Source of the DNA: Leptidea sinapis
Taxonomy: Eukaryota; Arthropoda; Insecta; Lepidoptera; Pieridae
Reading direction: 5' to 3'
Length of the DNA: 64,000 bases
Assembly (NCBI RefSeq): GCF_905404315.1
Contig: NC_066276.1
Location: 12,790,001-12,854,000 of the forward strand
Part shown: piece after piece, positions 1 to 11,270 of the stretch
Layout of the letters: every line of letters starts with the position of its first letter
How positions within the stretch are numbered: the stretch's first letter is position 1
Made by a program: the position numbers and the translations under genes
The notes under the pieces: model-generated
Databases searched by the model: none
Told to the model about the DNA's origin: nothing
Seen by the model: the letters and a program-made list of their open reading frames with translations, nothing else

Positions 1-1183
1 ACACGGGCTCTGGACCGCAGTAGGCTAACATTATTTCAAAGTGTGTGGCAACTTACCACTTCTTCTTCTAACTTTACCTTAGACTTTTCTGAAACAGTAT
101 ATTAGTCTATAAATCACTGATTTAAATTGTTTCAAAATAACAAATGCTCGTCATAACTAATACAATCTTTTTCAATACCAATAAAATTCGAAGAGAAGGT
201 ACGGTGCGGGAGGACGCGACTATTTTGTGAGTGCCAACAAACAGTGCCACTTCCTATATCCTGGCGCCTAGAGCGAACTCTACGTCAATCAATGAGCATT
301 TGTAATCTAAATGTTTCCGAACCCTGCTTTGCCCGAAAAAAATCTGGCAAATCTGACGACGCAGTGTCCGTTGTCAACGACCGCGACTTAACCTGCGCAT
401 TATATAGTTTCGATCACCCCTAAAATTATTTCCAGAGGTCTATGAAAGTCTTATCACTATTTGCAAAGATTCCATCCAAGCTTCTATAAAAACAGATTGC
501 GAACGTTCAACAAGTAGAAACGCTCACATAATAGTAATGGATGTCTCAGTTGTGGCACTCCGTGTTACTCCGGTGACCTAGTTCACTCCCCGCCGACCTC
601 TTTGGTAATGTCTACTTAAAATCGAACCAAATGGATGTCGCAGCGAGACGTGACAACAAACTATATATACTACTGTTTGTATATATATATATATATACGT
701 GCAAAGAATACTCCTCGTATATTGGGCTCGTATGTTGTATAATTGATAGGATTATGTATTTAGTCGCAGTATGTCTTACTTACTATTAAAACAGATAAGT
801 AAGGTGAGTTTTCCGTTGTATCCATATATTCTGTACTAATATTTGTCTGTATTGTTTTCTGTCGAATTATTTAAAGAAAATTTCCACAAGAAGGAAATAT
901 CCTAAATAATACTTTATTATAGAGAAATATGGGATATATTTTATTAAAAAAAAATGTAAATACAATAAAATTAGAATACTAGGTTACAGTTTAAAGGAGC
1001 AAGGCGTTATATTTTGTACTTATATATTATATCTTACACATAAGTTACCACAGCATTCAGCCGGAGCGATCAAGCAACTACATAGGTATAAAATTCTAAT
1101 TTTACTTTGTCTTAATTTGATTGAAATTTTCATTGATGGGTTTAAAAATAAAAATTATAAAAACGGAATATGATAGTTATGCG
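1..1183. other. No gene seen; AT-rich flank with short (AT)n
   Basis: I see no convincing ORF, RNA gene or repeat family. A short AT dinucleotide run lies at about 681-698. A donor-like AAG|GTGAGT occurs near 801 on the plus strand, but no open frame supports an exon there. Confidence 0.5.
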
Positions 1184-1246
1184 TAGGTCACACTAAAAGT
1201 TTTGCGTAACTTAAAAAAACAACATGTTATAACCAAAATATTATGT

Positions 1247-1727
1247 TTATTGCTTTTCAAAATACTTTCCTAATTTTAAACATTTTTTCATGCGATCGAA
1301 CCTTTTTTTTAAACAGGGGGACCACAGATCTGAAGGCATGTTTTCTACGTGCTGATTGAACGCTATCACTGCCTCTTCGGAATTGGTAAAAGTGAAATCT
1401 CTCATCAAATCTTTGATGCCACCACACTCACCCTGACGAAGGACCTCCGAATGGTCCGAAACTAGCCGACAAAAACGTGAGTAAAGCCGTTTTAATAAAT
1501 AATTTAATAATGACTCACGAAAATTTTAATAATTTAGTAGCCACATTATTTTCGTTGACGGCAGTTGAAGGCCGCCCTTCACGAAATTCGTCATGTAAAG
1601 AAACCCGACCTCTCTCAAATTCAGCAAACCATCGCCTCACGGTGCTCAAGCAACGTGCTCTCTCCCAAAAGCATTTTGAAGACGAGCGGCACAGTCTTGC
1701 GGAGAGAGAGAGAACATTTAAAAACAT
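1247..1727 (-). pseudogene. Mariner transposase remnant (N-terminal and C-terminal pieces)
   Basis: The piece at 1515-1727 contains WFAEFERGRVSLHDEFREGR, the linker typical of mariner/SETMAR-type N-terminal helix-turn-helix domains. The piece ending with the stop at 1247-1249 contains FTNSEEAVIAFNQHVENMP and FDRMKKCLKLGKYFEKQ, the usual mariner C-terminus. Between them, about 1419-1472 holds a stretch unrelated to mariner that recurs near 31,374. The catalytic core is absent, so this is a deletion derivative. Confidence 0.8.
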
Positions 1728-1740
1728 AAAAAATCATCGA

Positions 1741-2233
1741 TCTATTTCTTTATTTATTTAGATAGTTACACCAACAACACATCATTATACAATAAAAATT
1801 TTAGCAAGTACACAAGAGATAGTACAATACGACATGTATTTACAGGTGCAAACAACATTTACAATAGTGCGAAAAGAATAACAAAGTTGAACAATTAAAC
1901 ATAATAAAATTAAAGAAATGAACAGTTAAACAAAAATGACTTAAATATATTTTTATTATAAAAAAAGAGATTTATACAATATATAACTATACCACAATAA
2001 AATAATTTACTTCTAATATTTAACTTACATAACTAAGATCTTAATATTTTAATGCAGTCGGTTTTAAACTTATTGATATTAACCATATGAAAAACATCTA
2101 TATTACCATTTTTTGCAGTGATATCGTTATAAGAGCTCATAATTCTGTTTAAGGGGGTGGTTTTAACTTCTGTTCTGCTGATTGTTGGACTGAAAATATT
2201 TTTGATATTTTGGTCTATTTCTAGGGACTGTAA
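1741..2233 (-). mobile_element. 3' end of a CR1/Jockey-type LINE nested in the mariner
   Basis: On the minus strand the segment encodes a LINE RT C-terminus (NIFSPTISRTEVKTTPLNRI then MSSYNDI, stop at 2033-2035), which aligns in pattern with the C-terminus of the LINE at 51,616 (FSPIPRLSRTYNSICGEVDI). It ends in an AAATAAATAAAG-like tail at about 1741-1755. It is 5' truncated and sits inside the mariner, so it is the younger insertion. Confidence 0.7.
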
Positions 2234-2768
2234 GATTTACATTTATGAGACAATCTGGGGATATGATTCTACAATCTAAAATCTTTTCGACTTAATTTCA
2301 TTTTCGTTGAACTTTGATGTATGATAAATGATTTCCCGCCAATTGTGTTTTTTTATTACGAAGAAGGTTGCTACGTTTCAAAAAATATAACATTCAAAAT
2401 TAAAAAATTTCCGATTAGCTAGAAGTATAAAACTTTTAGTGTGCCCCATGTATAACATTGCATATTGAGTACTATGTACTTAGTATTATGATCAAAATTT
2501 CAAAATTTGGATATAGCTTCATGATAAATAATTTCATATTATACCTACATATTAATATTTATTACATATATATTTAGGGCTTTAGTGCATTAGACTGCCT
2601 CACATTGGACCTGTTTCTTCTCAGTTACGACCTGGTAGATAATTAATTTTATACTAATCTGGTTACACGGCTCCGCTACGCTTCTGATATAAAATAAATT
2701 AACATCAATTTTATGTATCTTCAATAGTTGTGTCAGCGCACGTCACGCCGAATTTACAAGATACTTGG

Positions 2769-3899
2769 GGTCTACTCTCTTTGTACGAATCGAAACTTCG
2801 TAAACGAACGAAATTTAAACGAAGCTTCGATAGTGACCCTACTCTATTTTGTTTTCGGACACATTTCGGAACTATAGACAATATTCGTGAAGGAATGGTC
2901 AACGATTGAAATGACTGTTATTTGTATCCGACTAATATAAAGAGTACGATTTCATGCCAACCATGGGTAGTAACTTATGACCACCAAAAATATCTGAATT
3001 ATAAACGCAATGTAAACATATCAAATTAGTATTTCAGATTTTTTTTTTCAATTCTTTAAAAAGTTTTCTGAAAAGAGTCCTCAATTATACTAATGAATGT
3101 TCTTTTAAAGTGCTTTTTAACACACTTTGCAATCGCGATACCTACTCGCGATAAATACTCTTAGTTAGGTGTAAGTAAGTTTTTTGTTATAATAAAATAA
3201 AATAAAAAATTAAATATTATGTTCTTTTATTAATAACAAAAATGAAACTTATTTTAAATTTCACTAAAAATTGGTATACCACTACTGTTAGAAAGGAATA
3301 AATAAGATAAAGTTCTACCTTTAACCTTTCCAATTACAGTTGTACTGATGCAGGTCATGCCCTTCGACCTGCCTGTAGAGCTTGAGGGGAAGAAGCAACT
3401 GCTTAAGACTCGCCTGCTTCTTTCAGATTGGAGTTCAGACAGAGGCAACTCGGTAAGATCAATTCCACCCTTTATACATAACTTATGTAAAACACAGTTT
3501 AGGCTATAATTTATTTTAGTTCCTCCTACAGTCCTACACACTCTAAGTCGGGTATTTCACTAATACTTAATTGTTTGCGCAAGCGGTGCCGGTGCCCTTA
3601 CATAGAGCAGCCTCGGTTCAGCAACAATCTTGAAGCCATTTCAAGCAAATTTGCAACAAAATCCAGACAAACAAAAATAATCAAAACATTTGCTTTCGTC
3701 AAATTTAGGTTAAAATTCCGAACAAACAGCTGTCATATTCATATTTTCGTTCGCAACGTAAATGAATTAAAGCAGGTTTAGAAATTCGAAATGTCAAACA
3801 ATGACGTTCGGGACGAAACTTCGAAACGAATAGAAAGGTAGTAGGAAACACCCGAAACTTCAATCGAAACTTCGTTTTTCGATGAATAAGAGTAGACCT
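2769..3899. mobile_element. Non-autonomous DNA element with inverted ends
   Basis: The left end GGTCTACTCT (2769) is matched by an inverted copy ending at 3899, and the subterminal sequences are also inverted copies rich in GAAACTTCG. I see no transposase. Inside, 3340-3452 is an open stretch flanked by AG (3338-3339) and GTAAGA (3453), reading PFDLPVELEGKKQLLKTRLL in one frame, but nothing confirms it as an exon. The superfamily and target duplication could not be settled. Confidence 0.55.
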
Positions 3900-3904
3900 A
3901 CTTA

Positions 3905-5990
3905 TTCTGGCTGAAATTATTGCAAAGCCATAGAGAAGCCAGAAAGTCGGTCGTTGATCAACTGGTGACCCTCTAGGTATACCAAGAGCTGTCTACTAAT
4001 TATGCTCTCCATAAGTTTGGAGAGCAGGGAGGTAATAGCAATAGGCCTGTAGTTTGCCGGATCCGAACTGTCTCCTTTTTTTGGACCGGATGGACAAGGG
4101 CAGTCTTCCATGAGACAGGGACTACGCCTTTGGAATAAGAGTGCCGGAATAAACGCATTAGCACCGGCGTCAACTCAGGGGCACACTTTCGAAGCACGAT
4201 TGGAGAAATGTCACCCGACCCGGTCGACTTCCTGACGTCCAACGAAAACAGAGCTCACGTAACAGTTTTCTGTCTGAACTGTACTTCAGGCATAGAGCTC
4301 TGACACGCGAGAAGGTTGGCGGTGTTTTTTCCATTGTCATCAAGAGTCGAGTTGGAGGCGAAAAGAGCGCACAGGAGCTCAGCTTTCTCTTTTGCCGTAT
4401 GGGCCAGGGTGTCATTCCTCATGCGCAATGGCGGCATGGACGGCTGGTTGAAGTTATCAAGAGCAGCTTTCGACAACAACCAGAACTTGCGTGTTCAAGT
4501 CGGGTAAATGGAAAGCTGCTCGCCGATTTTGACGATGTGAAAAAATCTGGAGGCACGGTTACATTTCCTCTTTAGAACTTTGCAGTTCGGATCTTTTGAG
4601 CCCAGCGCCGCAACCCACGTTCGCCTGTTTTTTGCAGTCAGATGTTGCTTTAACTGACGCATCGAACCAGGGATGTGATATGCCACCGATCGGTACTACA
4701 GAGCTTGAAATATATATATCCATGCCCTGCAGTATCACATCGGCTACTGCAACGGCGCACGCACTAGGATGATCCGAAGGGAAACAAACCTCGCCCCAAG
4801 GGTAGGATGCAAAAAAGAAACGCATCCTATCCCAATCTGCTGACTTGTAGTGCCAAACGCGGCGGGTCGCTGGTGGTCTGCGACGTTGGTGTCGGATAGG
4901 CACTACACTCCTGACCAGGCAATGGTCGGACGTTCCGAGAGGGGCGTCGACAGAGACCTGCTAACTATCGGGATGTGTAGTCAGCAGAAGATCCAATAAG
5001 GACGGCATGTGGCTATCCACATCCGGGAGCCGCGTTGGCGACTCAACCAATTGGGGCAGACCATACGCCAATGCGAAACTATGCACAGATCACCCTGCGT
5101 AGTCTGTGGTACGTGAGCCAAGCCGTTCGGCATTGTGCCCATTGAAATCACCCAAGACTACAATTTCAGCGGAAGGGATCTGTGCAACCACGTCGTGAAT
5201 TGCCGCTTGAACGTAGCCCATGCGATGATCGGTTTCTGCGTTACCACTATGGGACCTGTAGACACACGCATAGATGCGGACGCGGTCCTCTAAATCTACG
5301 CGGAGCCAGAGAGTACACAGGTCCCTACCCTCAAAATTGCCGAGTCGGCGACAGCAGATATCCTCCCTAACGTACACACAATCCCCGGCATGAGGCAAAA
5401 AATTATGCTCAATTTTGTACCCGGAGTACGTTAAATAAACGTATCGCTAGGTCGAGATATCTGCGTCTCCGTAAGGAAACACAAGGCCGGCTGCACCTTC
5501 TCAAGGTGGTGGTGGACGGCGTTTAAATTGGAGTGAATTCCCCTGATATAGCAAAAGTCCACGTTGAGCGTGGAGTGGGGTGCCGTGGTGTTACTGCCTC
5601 GTTTGTCCTCGGTCATGCGCAGTTCTGTGCCCTCCCCAGAATACGACGGGCAGACCGAGCGAGAATACTCGGGGAGGGATTCGCTGACTCTGGTACAGCC
5701 GGTACCCACCTGGGGTAAAATCTCTTTGAGAACCGCTGTCATATTATGGAGGAGGGGGGGGGATATGGCTCCGGTCCTCGATACTAACGTTTACGAAACG
5801 TAGCGGCACTAGGCCGCTACTTCACGCTGGTATTCTGTGCGAGTGTGGTAATTAGACCGTACGAGTCTGGCCCGATTGTGCTGACGTCATAAGACGGCAG
5901 CGTGACTCTCCCACTTCCAAAAAGCCCTTAGTCGCCTCTTACGACACCCTTGGGCCTGGGCCTCCCCTATTCTTTTTACGCCCCGGGGAA
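3905..5990 (-). mobile_element. LINE family alpha, 5' half (APE-type non-LTR retrotransposon)
   Basis: The minus strand runs from a 5' leader (5800-5990) through an apurinic-type endonuclease into the first part of reverse transcriptase, where it breaks off. The 3' half is absent here. The same family supplies the 3' half at 60,487-61,857: both contain QLLVYLEGHQLI, which fixes the overlap. Other pieces lie at 12,345, 34,630, 36,520, 45,745 and 56,150. It is degraded by frameshifts. Confidence 0.85.
3917..5742 (-). pseudogene. LINE alpha ORF2 remnant: endonuclease and partial RT
   Basis: The endonuclease N-terminus reads NVDFCYIRGIHSNLNAVHHH at about 5500-5560, and the core shows VVLGDFNGHNAE near 5130. 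The RT N-terminal part reads STGSGDISPIVLRKCAPELT and, after a frameshift, PANYRPIAITSLLSKLMESI, the usual motif 1-2 region. The RT catalytic YxDD part is not present in this copy. At least three frameshifts or stops separate the pieces, so no protein can be made. Confidence 0.85.
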
Positions 5991-6797
5991 AGTACAGGGC
6001 AAATCTCTTATCTTATTAATTAGTATCTTACCTCTAATTACTTTTACTAAATACATAGCTAAAGCGACTTCTCTACTTACCTCAATTTTGTAATAACCCA
6101 CCATGCCTAACAGAAACAAAGTAGGATACAATAATGGGTAGCCCCGGTATACCCCAAACTGCTTGAGATACATGAATCTAAGGAACTTATTCTGTATACG
6201 GTCAAGCATAAATTTATAATATCCGGACGACCGAGCCTTGCTCGGATTTTTAAGAATGTACAAAACTTGAACAAAAACAAAACTAATAGGACCTCTGGAT
6301 TCGAACCGGGGTCTTCTGCTTTCCGGATCACCCAATGTCCCATCTGAGCTATTATAGTCTTGTATATAGTGGCGAAATTTACCTTTGTATTCTAATGTTA
6401 TTGTAGCTGTTTCTCATTCAGACATGGATAAAACCATTTTTTTAAATTGAAATCTAGCTAGATCGATTTATCACCCCCGAAATCCCCTGCATACTTAATT
6501 TTATGAAAATCGTTGGAGCCGTTTCCGAGATTCAGATTATATATATACAAGAATTGCTCGTTTAAAGATATAAGATTTAGCCTCATGGGGAGACCAGAAT
6601 TACATTCCACATGTGTTACATTCTAACAAGTGCATCGTACAATGCTCTTAATGCCCCTATATTTGTAAATTGTTTTGCTAGACGTAACATTAAACCTAAG
6701 TTACGATATGCTTTCTTACAAATATCAATAATATGGGTCTTAAAGTTCAAGTCAGCTGTAAAGCACACTCCTAAGTCCGTGACCTCACATACATATT
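5990..6797 (-). pseudogene. CR1/Jockey-type LINE RT C-terminus, split by an insertion
   Basis: Minus-strand pieces at 6580-6797 (EVTDLGVCFTADLNFKTHI, then LRALYDALVR) and 5990-6219 (LDRIQNKFLRFMYLKQFGVY, then LLYPTLFLLGMVGYYKIEV) are consecutive parts of one LINE C-terminal region. They are parted by the repeat at 6219-6580. The upstream RT domain is absent. Confidence 0.7.
6219..6580 (-). repeat. Composite dispersed repeat with tRNA-like pol III promoter
   Basis: On the minus strand there is an A-box-like TAGCTCAGATGGGA (6338-6351) and a B box GGTTCGAATCC (6297-6307), the arrangement of a tRNA-derived SINE. The 3' side has a hairpin CCGAGC-AAG-GCTCGG (near 6230-6245). The 5' side carries a tail motif (ATTGCTCGTTTAAAGATATA on the plus strand) that I recognise as common in lepidopteran repeats. 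It interrupts a LINE remnant. Confidence 0.6.
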
Positions 6798-6799
6798 AT

Positions 6800-7785
6800 G
6801 ACGTAAACACGGGTGTAGTATATGTGTATACAAACATCATAATATTTAAGCAATCAAATCATCAAATCTCAAAACAGCTCCATCTGGTTCAGGGTCGTGT
6901 ATTTCCAATAAGCAATCAACAACAACCCTCGTTCATGAACGGTCTGCTCGTCTCTATCGAGAACGTTCAACACATTGTTATCGACAACGGTCACATGGCG
7001 TACACATTGCTCATACAAACTTCCCGAGGGATTACAAATATGATTTTATAATCTCAGTATTCATGATTAATTTCATAAACCTCAAAGGTAAGAAACAACA
7101 CGTTTGTCGCGGCATGCAACATAAATTCATTTTAATGATAATTTTACAATTTTAAAGAATGAAATTAGGTAATAATTCGTTATTATTTTCTCTGTATGTT
7201 TATATTCTCGAAGATATTCATTACGTAGTTACGTTAGACCAAACTCCAAAAACCTACTGAATTAAAAAAAAACTGGATGATCTTGTCGATACCGTTTTTC
7301 TCAGGAACCCGTGACTAAGACAAACATCAAAACATATGTTTACTCTCCCTTGGAGCCAAGGTTGAAACCGGTTTTAAAATTAACGGTTATAACCAGTTAA
7401 AATCGGCTGGGTAAAATATTATTTCGTTGGGAATATTAAACGTTATGAGTAGCTGTGACCTTTAGTTGAAATGAGACGAGCGACCTACCTACCATGACTG
7501 TGACGAGCTCTGACAAATATCTCGGGAATGGATGAACCTACTCTAACCGGGTTTCATCAACAAAAACTTCATTTCAAATCGGATTTGAACATAAATAAAC
7601 AAAACCGCACAAGAGCAAGTCCATATTATTAGGTACATATACTTATAAAAAGGGAAAAGAGATTTTTTCCATTCTTCGTCATAAATCGAAAACTAATCTC
7701 TCTTAAAAATAATTTTAAATCTAAAGGACACGGGGATTTCTCGGCCAAAAGGTAATAAGTTGAGATATGGTTTAAGAAAACTATC
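6800..7785. other. No gene seen
   Basis: The 6611-7051 open frame is only the antisense of the LINE remnant plus flank. The rest shows no recognisable coding or RNA feature. Confidence 0.4.
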
Positions 7786-8040
7786 AAATTTTTTAACCGA
7801 CTTCAAAAAGGAGGAGGTTATCAATTCGATCGGTATTTTTTTTATGTATGTTCACCGATTACCGAGTTCTTCTTTTGTTTGGTGTGAAATAGATGCCATT
7901 TGGTCCGATAAAAATTTTGCATAGTTTTGCCCAGTAGTCTTAATTTTATGCACATTTACATGAAAATTTTCGTCTACCTAGATGACATAATTGTTTTTTT
8001 GTGTACGGCTTTTTTTGGAGTTTTCATCCAAGTTGATTAT
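7785..8040 (+). repeat. Dispersed repeat C (AACCGACTTCAAAAAGGAGG motif)
   Basis: It starts with the motif TTAACCGACTTCAAAAAGGA at about 7791, followed by GGTTATCAATTCGATCGG. The same motif recurs inverted near 35,836 and 63,841 and directly at 57,711. It looks like the end of a widespread lepidopteran repeat; its class is not settled. Confidence 0.5.
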
Positions 8041-8072
8041 ATATTATTATTAACCGACACTAAAAAGAAGAA

Positions 8073-8448
8073 AAACTGAAAAGTATCAAATAACTAAAAA
8101 TTTAATTTAATACACCTATTATTTTTACCTTTAATATTAATAAAAAGCTATTATTTATAATGTAATAAAGGTACCTTACACTTGTCACGCGTGACTTTGA
8201 GCGGGATAGCTTCGTCTAGAACAAAACAACCCAAGCGGACAGACATGCGTGGCCACACAACCTAAATAATCACAGTAAGTAAGCTGTTTATAATATTAAG
8301 TTTTATTTTGTTTAGGGCTTGGCACTGACTTAAAACCTATTAATAGGTAGCACAAAGAAATAATAGTATTTTATTAATATTAAAGGTAAAGGTTTGCATA
8401 AGAGCATGTATTAGATTAAATTTTTAGTTATTTTATACTTTTCAGTTT
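8073..8448. repeat. Foldback repeat with arms of about 85-90 bp
   Basis: The arm 8073-8156 (begins AAACTGAAAAGTATCAAATA) reappears inverted at 8358-8448 with few differences, including the inner part CTTTAATATTAATAAAA. About 200 bp lie between the arms. This is typical of a non-autonomous DNA element or foldback. Confidence 0.6.
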
Positions 8449-8449
8449 C

Positions 8450-10540
8450 TGAATTCAGTTTTTTTAAACGTAGTTTTTTTTATCTGTTTCAAAATATAGA
8501 AAATTAGCCTAATTCACAATCTAGAACACAAGAAATCTTAAAAGTAAGTATCATTATCTTGAAATTGGGGAAAAAAATGTACCTAATATCGATTACTATA
8601 ATCGATTAAATGTGAATGAGTTTAAACAATTGAACCCAAAACCACTTGCACCAGATGATTGATTCAATAAAAGTAGATACCTAAATATATACATTATAAT
8701 TAACATAATGTCTTTAGTTTAAGAAAACTAAATATCAACTTAACATTATAAAGAAATCGATCGAAGAAAAAGTCGATTCTGTATCTCGTTCTGTATTTTC
8801 AATTCAAAATTTAGACAGCATTGCATAAGGACCCCACTTTTTAAGATTTAACTACAAATGTATAGTGTTCAGAATTCTCCCTATACTTATACTATAAGAC
8901 GGCATTGATAGATCTAAGTCAACGAAAAATACCCTATAAATATTGATTCCATTAAAAATGTCGAAATATATGTTTTTTGCGTAAGAAGCTGTATTTTTTA
9001 CGTTAACTTAGTACATAGTTACATTTTTACAGATTCAACACACGGTAGACTTAAGCAAAACGTTTTAATACCTCCACGAGCTCCCGAGATAAAGGGTATT
9101 GACAGACAGACGGACGGATCAACAAGGTGATCCTATAAGGGTTCCGGTTATTTCCTTTTGAGGTTAACAATATTTTGAAATCATCATCGGATCTGACTTA
9201 CCAATATCAAGATTACCTTTAGAGAGGCCGTTCTATATAATGCAATACAGTCAGTTAGTAGTCAGTTTTTTATTACAATAATATACCATTGTACGTCGTT
9301 CATATGTCGCTATTACTAAATTAGTATATTTGTCTTGCACGTCGTTTGAATACACAATAGATGATATTATTACAATTTACAGTGTATAAGAGGAGCTACA
9401 CCGTCTGAGTGTAGACGCGTAATGTATGCTTTACAACACAACTCTTGTTTTCAATTTATTCAACAATGTTTTCGTTGGTCTGTTACATATTTACACAAAC
9501 ATTTCAATTCTCTTGGGACTATCATAACTTAGGCTGTTGAACGTGGTTTTAATATATGTTAGTATTCCTATAATGTCCGTATTCAAATCAGTTTTTTGGC
9601 AAAGTTTTGATAGCGCTAAAAGATAAGCTAAGTAATAATACGTTCTCCAAAGATAAACCGCTGCACAGTACCTCACTACGTTATTAAAATTCTTTCTTTA
9701 TTATAAACACAAGATTCTTTGCACAAAGTCACATTGAATAATTAATTTGCGTCTGACTTCTGAGATAAAGGGCTGTGTCTGTGTCATGAACATTCAACAA
9801 TTTTCGAGCTTATTATACGGGAAGCTTTAGCATTATAGTCTATTTTAAGAGAATTGCGCCACACCATATTATTGGTTTTATTGCGACGTAATAAGCTTAC
9901 ATATCAAATATTATATTATATATTTTATATTATATTTGAGACTTTTCATTTCATTTTAATTTCCAATAACGAAGAGATTTTATTTTCTGAGATCGTTGAA
10001 ATAAGTATCGATTACATGTAAAATTGTTCTTCATATTAAAGTACTCATAAAAATCAACTAATATGTGGCTAGCGCTGTGGCGTATGGAATTGTAACTTTT
10101 TTTCAATCATTAAATTGTATTACAGTTATAAATATTTGATTTGTAACTTTTTTTCAATCATTAAATTGTATTACAATTATAAATATTTGATTTGACTCAA
10201 GACTTGGTTACCATTTTATAATATAATATTACACGATATCATTTACCTAATCATTAATGATTTTAAACTATTATACATTGAAACTTACACGTATAAAACC
10301 TACCAAGCAATTATAAATACCTTTACCTTTACAAATTAAAGATGTTAGAATATAGAACAGATGTACTTTGTTGTAACTTTAGTACTCTTAAGTGTTCAGG
10401 ATTTCAATGATTATCAGTTCCAGTAAATGAGCTTTTATGAATATAATAATACCTAAGATACCAACTACCAACAGGTATATTATACATCTCTTATACATTA
10501 AAATAACATGTCGATAAATTTTAAATGATATTATAAATAC
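8450..10540. other. No gene seen; short tandem duplication and one unrecognised ORF
   Basis: A minus-strand open frame at 9491-9676 (61 codons, ending PKRIEMFV) is followed by AATAAA about 45 nt downstream (GAATAAATTG). It could be a last exon, but I do not recognise the peptide. A direct duplication with a 51-bp period lies at 10,091-10,192 with one mismatch. Confidence 0.35.
10091..10192. repeat. Direct tandem duplication, 51-bp period, two copies
   Basis: Both copies begin TGTAACTTTTTTTCAATCAT; they differ at one base (ACAGTTA against ACAATTA). It is very recent or gene-converted. Confidence 0.85.
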
Positions 10541-10544
10541 TTAC

Positions 10545-10641
10545 CGCTGCTTTCCCGCGCTTGTGTTGAACTGAAGTTTTGTGAAGTAGAGCAACCTGTC
10601 CCGACGACAATAACGTACCACCTTCTCTTCACACACAACAT
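10545..10641 (-). CDS. Candidate first coding exon (low confidence)
   Basis: On the minus strand an ATG at 10,641-10,639 opens 32 codons (MLCVKRRWYVIVVGTGCSTS, then QNFSSTQARESS) plus one base, ending at a near-consensus donor GCG|GTAAGTATT. About 90 bp upstream is a TATATATGA box. The local sequence is less AT-rich than its surroundings. No downstream exon was identified, so the frame may be fortuitous and the exon may be 5' UTR. Its phase-1 donor matches the mini-exon genes, but I see no other link. Confidence 0.3.
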
Positions 10642-10707
10642 GTACTACGTATTCCTTCGCGTGCTTTTGCGTTCCAAAAGACTTCTAGCACGCATGCGTC
10701 GACACTC

Positions 10708-10735
10708 TGACGTCAATGGGTTCGTTCATATATAC
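10708..10735 (-). promoter_or_regulatory. Possible core promoter: TATA box with nearby CRE-like palindrome
   Basis: The minus strand reads TATATATGA at 10,735-10,727 and the palindrome TGACGTCA at 10,715-10,708. Transcription would start near 10,700 and run into the exon ending at 10,545. The inference rests on motif spacing only. Confidence 0.3.
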
Positions 10736-11059
10736 AGGTGGGTATTGAAATACCGCATCGTACTAAACGAATGAAACCTAAAGTACTCCATAAGTAAAAT
10801 AAATGTTGAGTTCTGTCATAGGATTGTGTTTGGTGGGCTTATAATAGTAATCTATATTTCCCTTTTATTACAAATATAAAGACTTTTAAGTTTTAATGAA
10901 TATGCTAGTACTTACAGAAAATAGTGCCTATATTACACATTGACCTACTTTTAAATGGGCCAAACCAGTCTTTTTACTATTCAGTTTATCAGATAAGTAT
11001 AATATCGACAAAAACAAGTTCGTGAACTCTGTAGGTACAATTAATGTCTTATATTAAGA

Positions 11060-11270
11060 CGATCGTTAAAAAATAAGGGAACGACTGTACTTATTAGACT
11101 TAAGCGTCCGTATCGCGATAGGTACACCGTTGTCTCTCACCACGGAGCCCCAGGTTCGATCCTCGCCCGCCACGTACCGTTGTCTCATATGTGCATATAT
11201 TGAACGCTTTATAAAGTCGCCAACGTTCTTGTGATGTGAGAGAGTATGGGCTGAGGTGACCACTTACAAT
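11060..11270 (+). repeat. Possible tRNA-derived SINE fragment
   Basis: A B-box-like GGTTCGATCC at 11,153-11,162 sits after CACGGAGCCCCA, as in tRNA-derived SINE heads; no good A box or acceptor stem is visible. It is not a functional tRNA gene. Confidence 0.35.

Larger units (their letters stand above)
1186..2447 (-). mobile_element. Mariner-like DNA transposon, interrupted and internally deleted
   Basis: The ends carry inverted copies of CACACTAAAAGTTTT (left at 1190, right at about 2430-2444). A TA precedes the left end at 1184-1185; the right end lacks an adjacent TA, so it is slightly eroded. The minus strand encodes mariner transposase pieces: a start-like MKLSRKDFR near 2310, the N-terminal DNA-binding part at 1515-1727 and the C-terminal part at 1247-1418. 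The middle, which should hold the catalytic acidic residues, is missing, and a LINE 3' end (1741 to about 2233) is nested inside. It cannot encode a functional transposase. Confidence 0.8.

Noticed and set aside
3254..3541. 95-codon minus-strand ORF inside the inverted-repeat element
   Set aside because: No recognisable domain, and it overlaps an equally open plus-strand segment; insufficient evidence for a protein.
6297..6360. Functional tRNA gene on the minus strand
   Set aside because: A and B boxes are present, but the arms do not close and the segment is embedded in a dispersed repeat.
6611..7051. 146-codon plus-strand ORF
   Set aside because: Its first half is the antisense of a LINE RT remnant on the minus strand; no independent coding signal.
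11101..11175. tRNA gene
   Set aside because: Only a B-box-like motif is present; the cloverleaf cannot be formed and no acceptor stem is seen.
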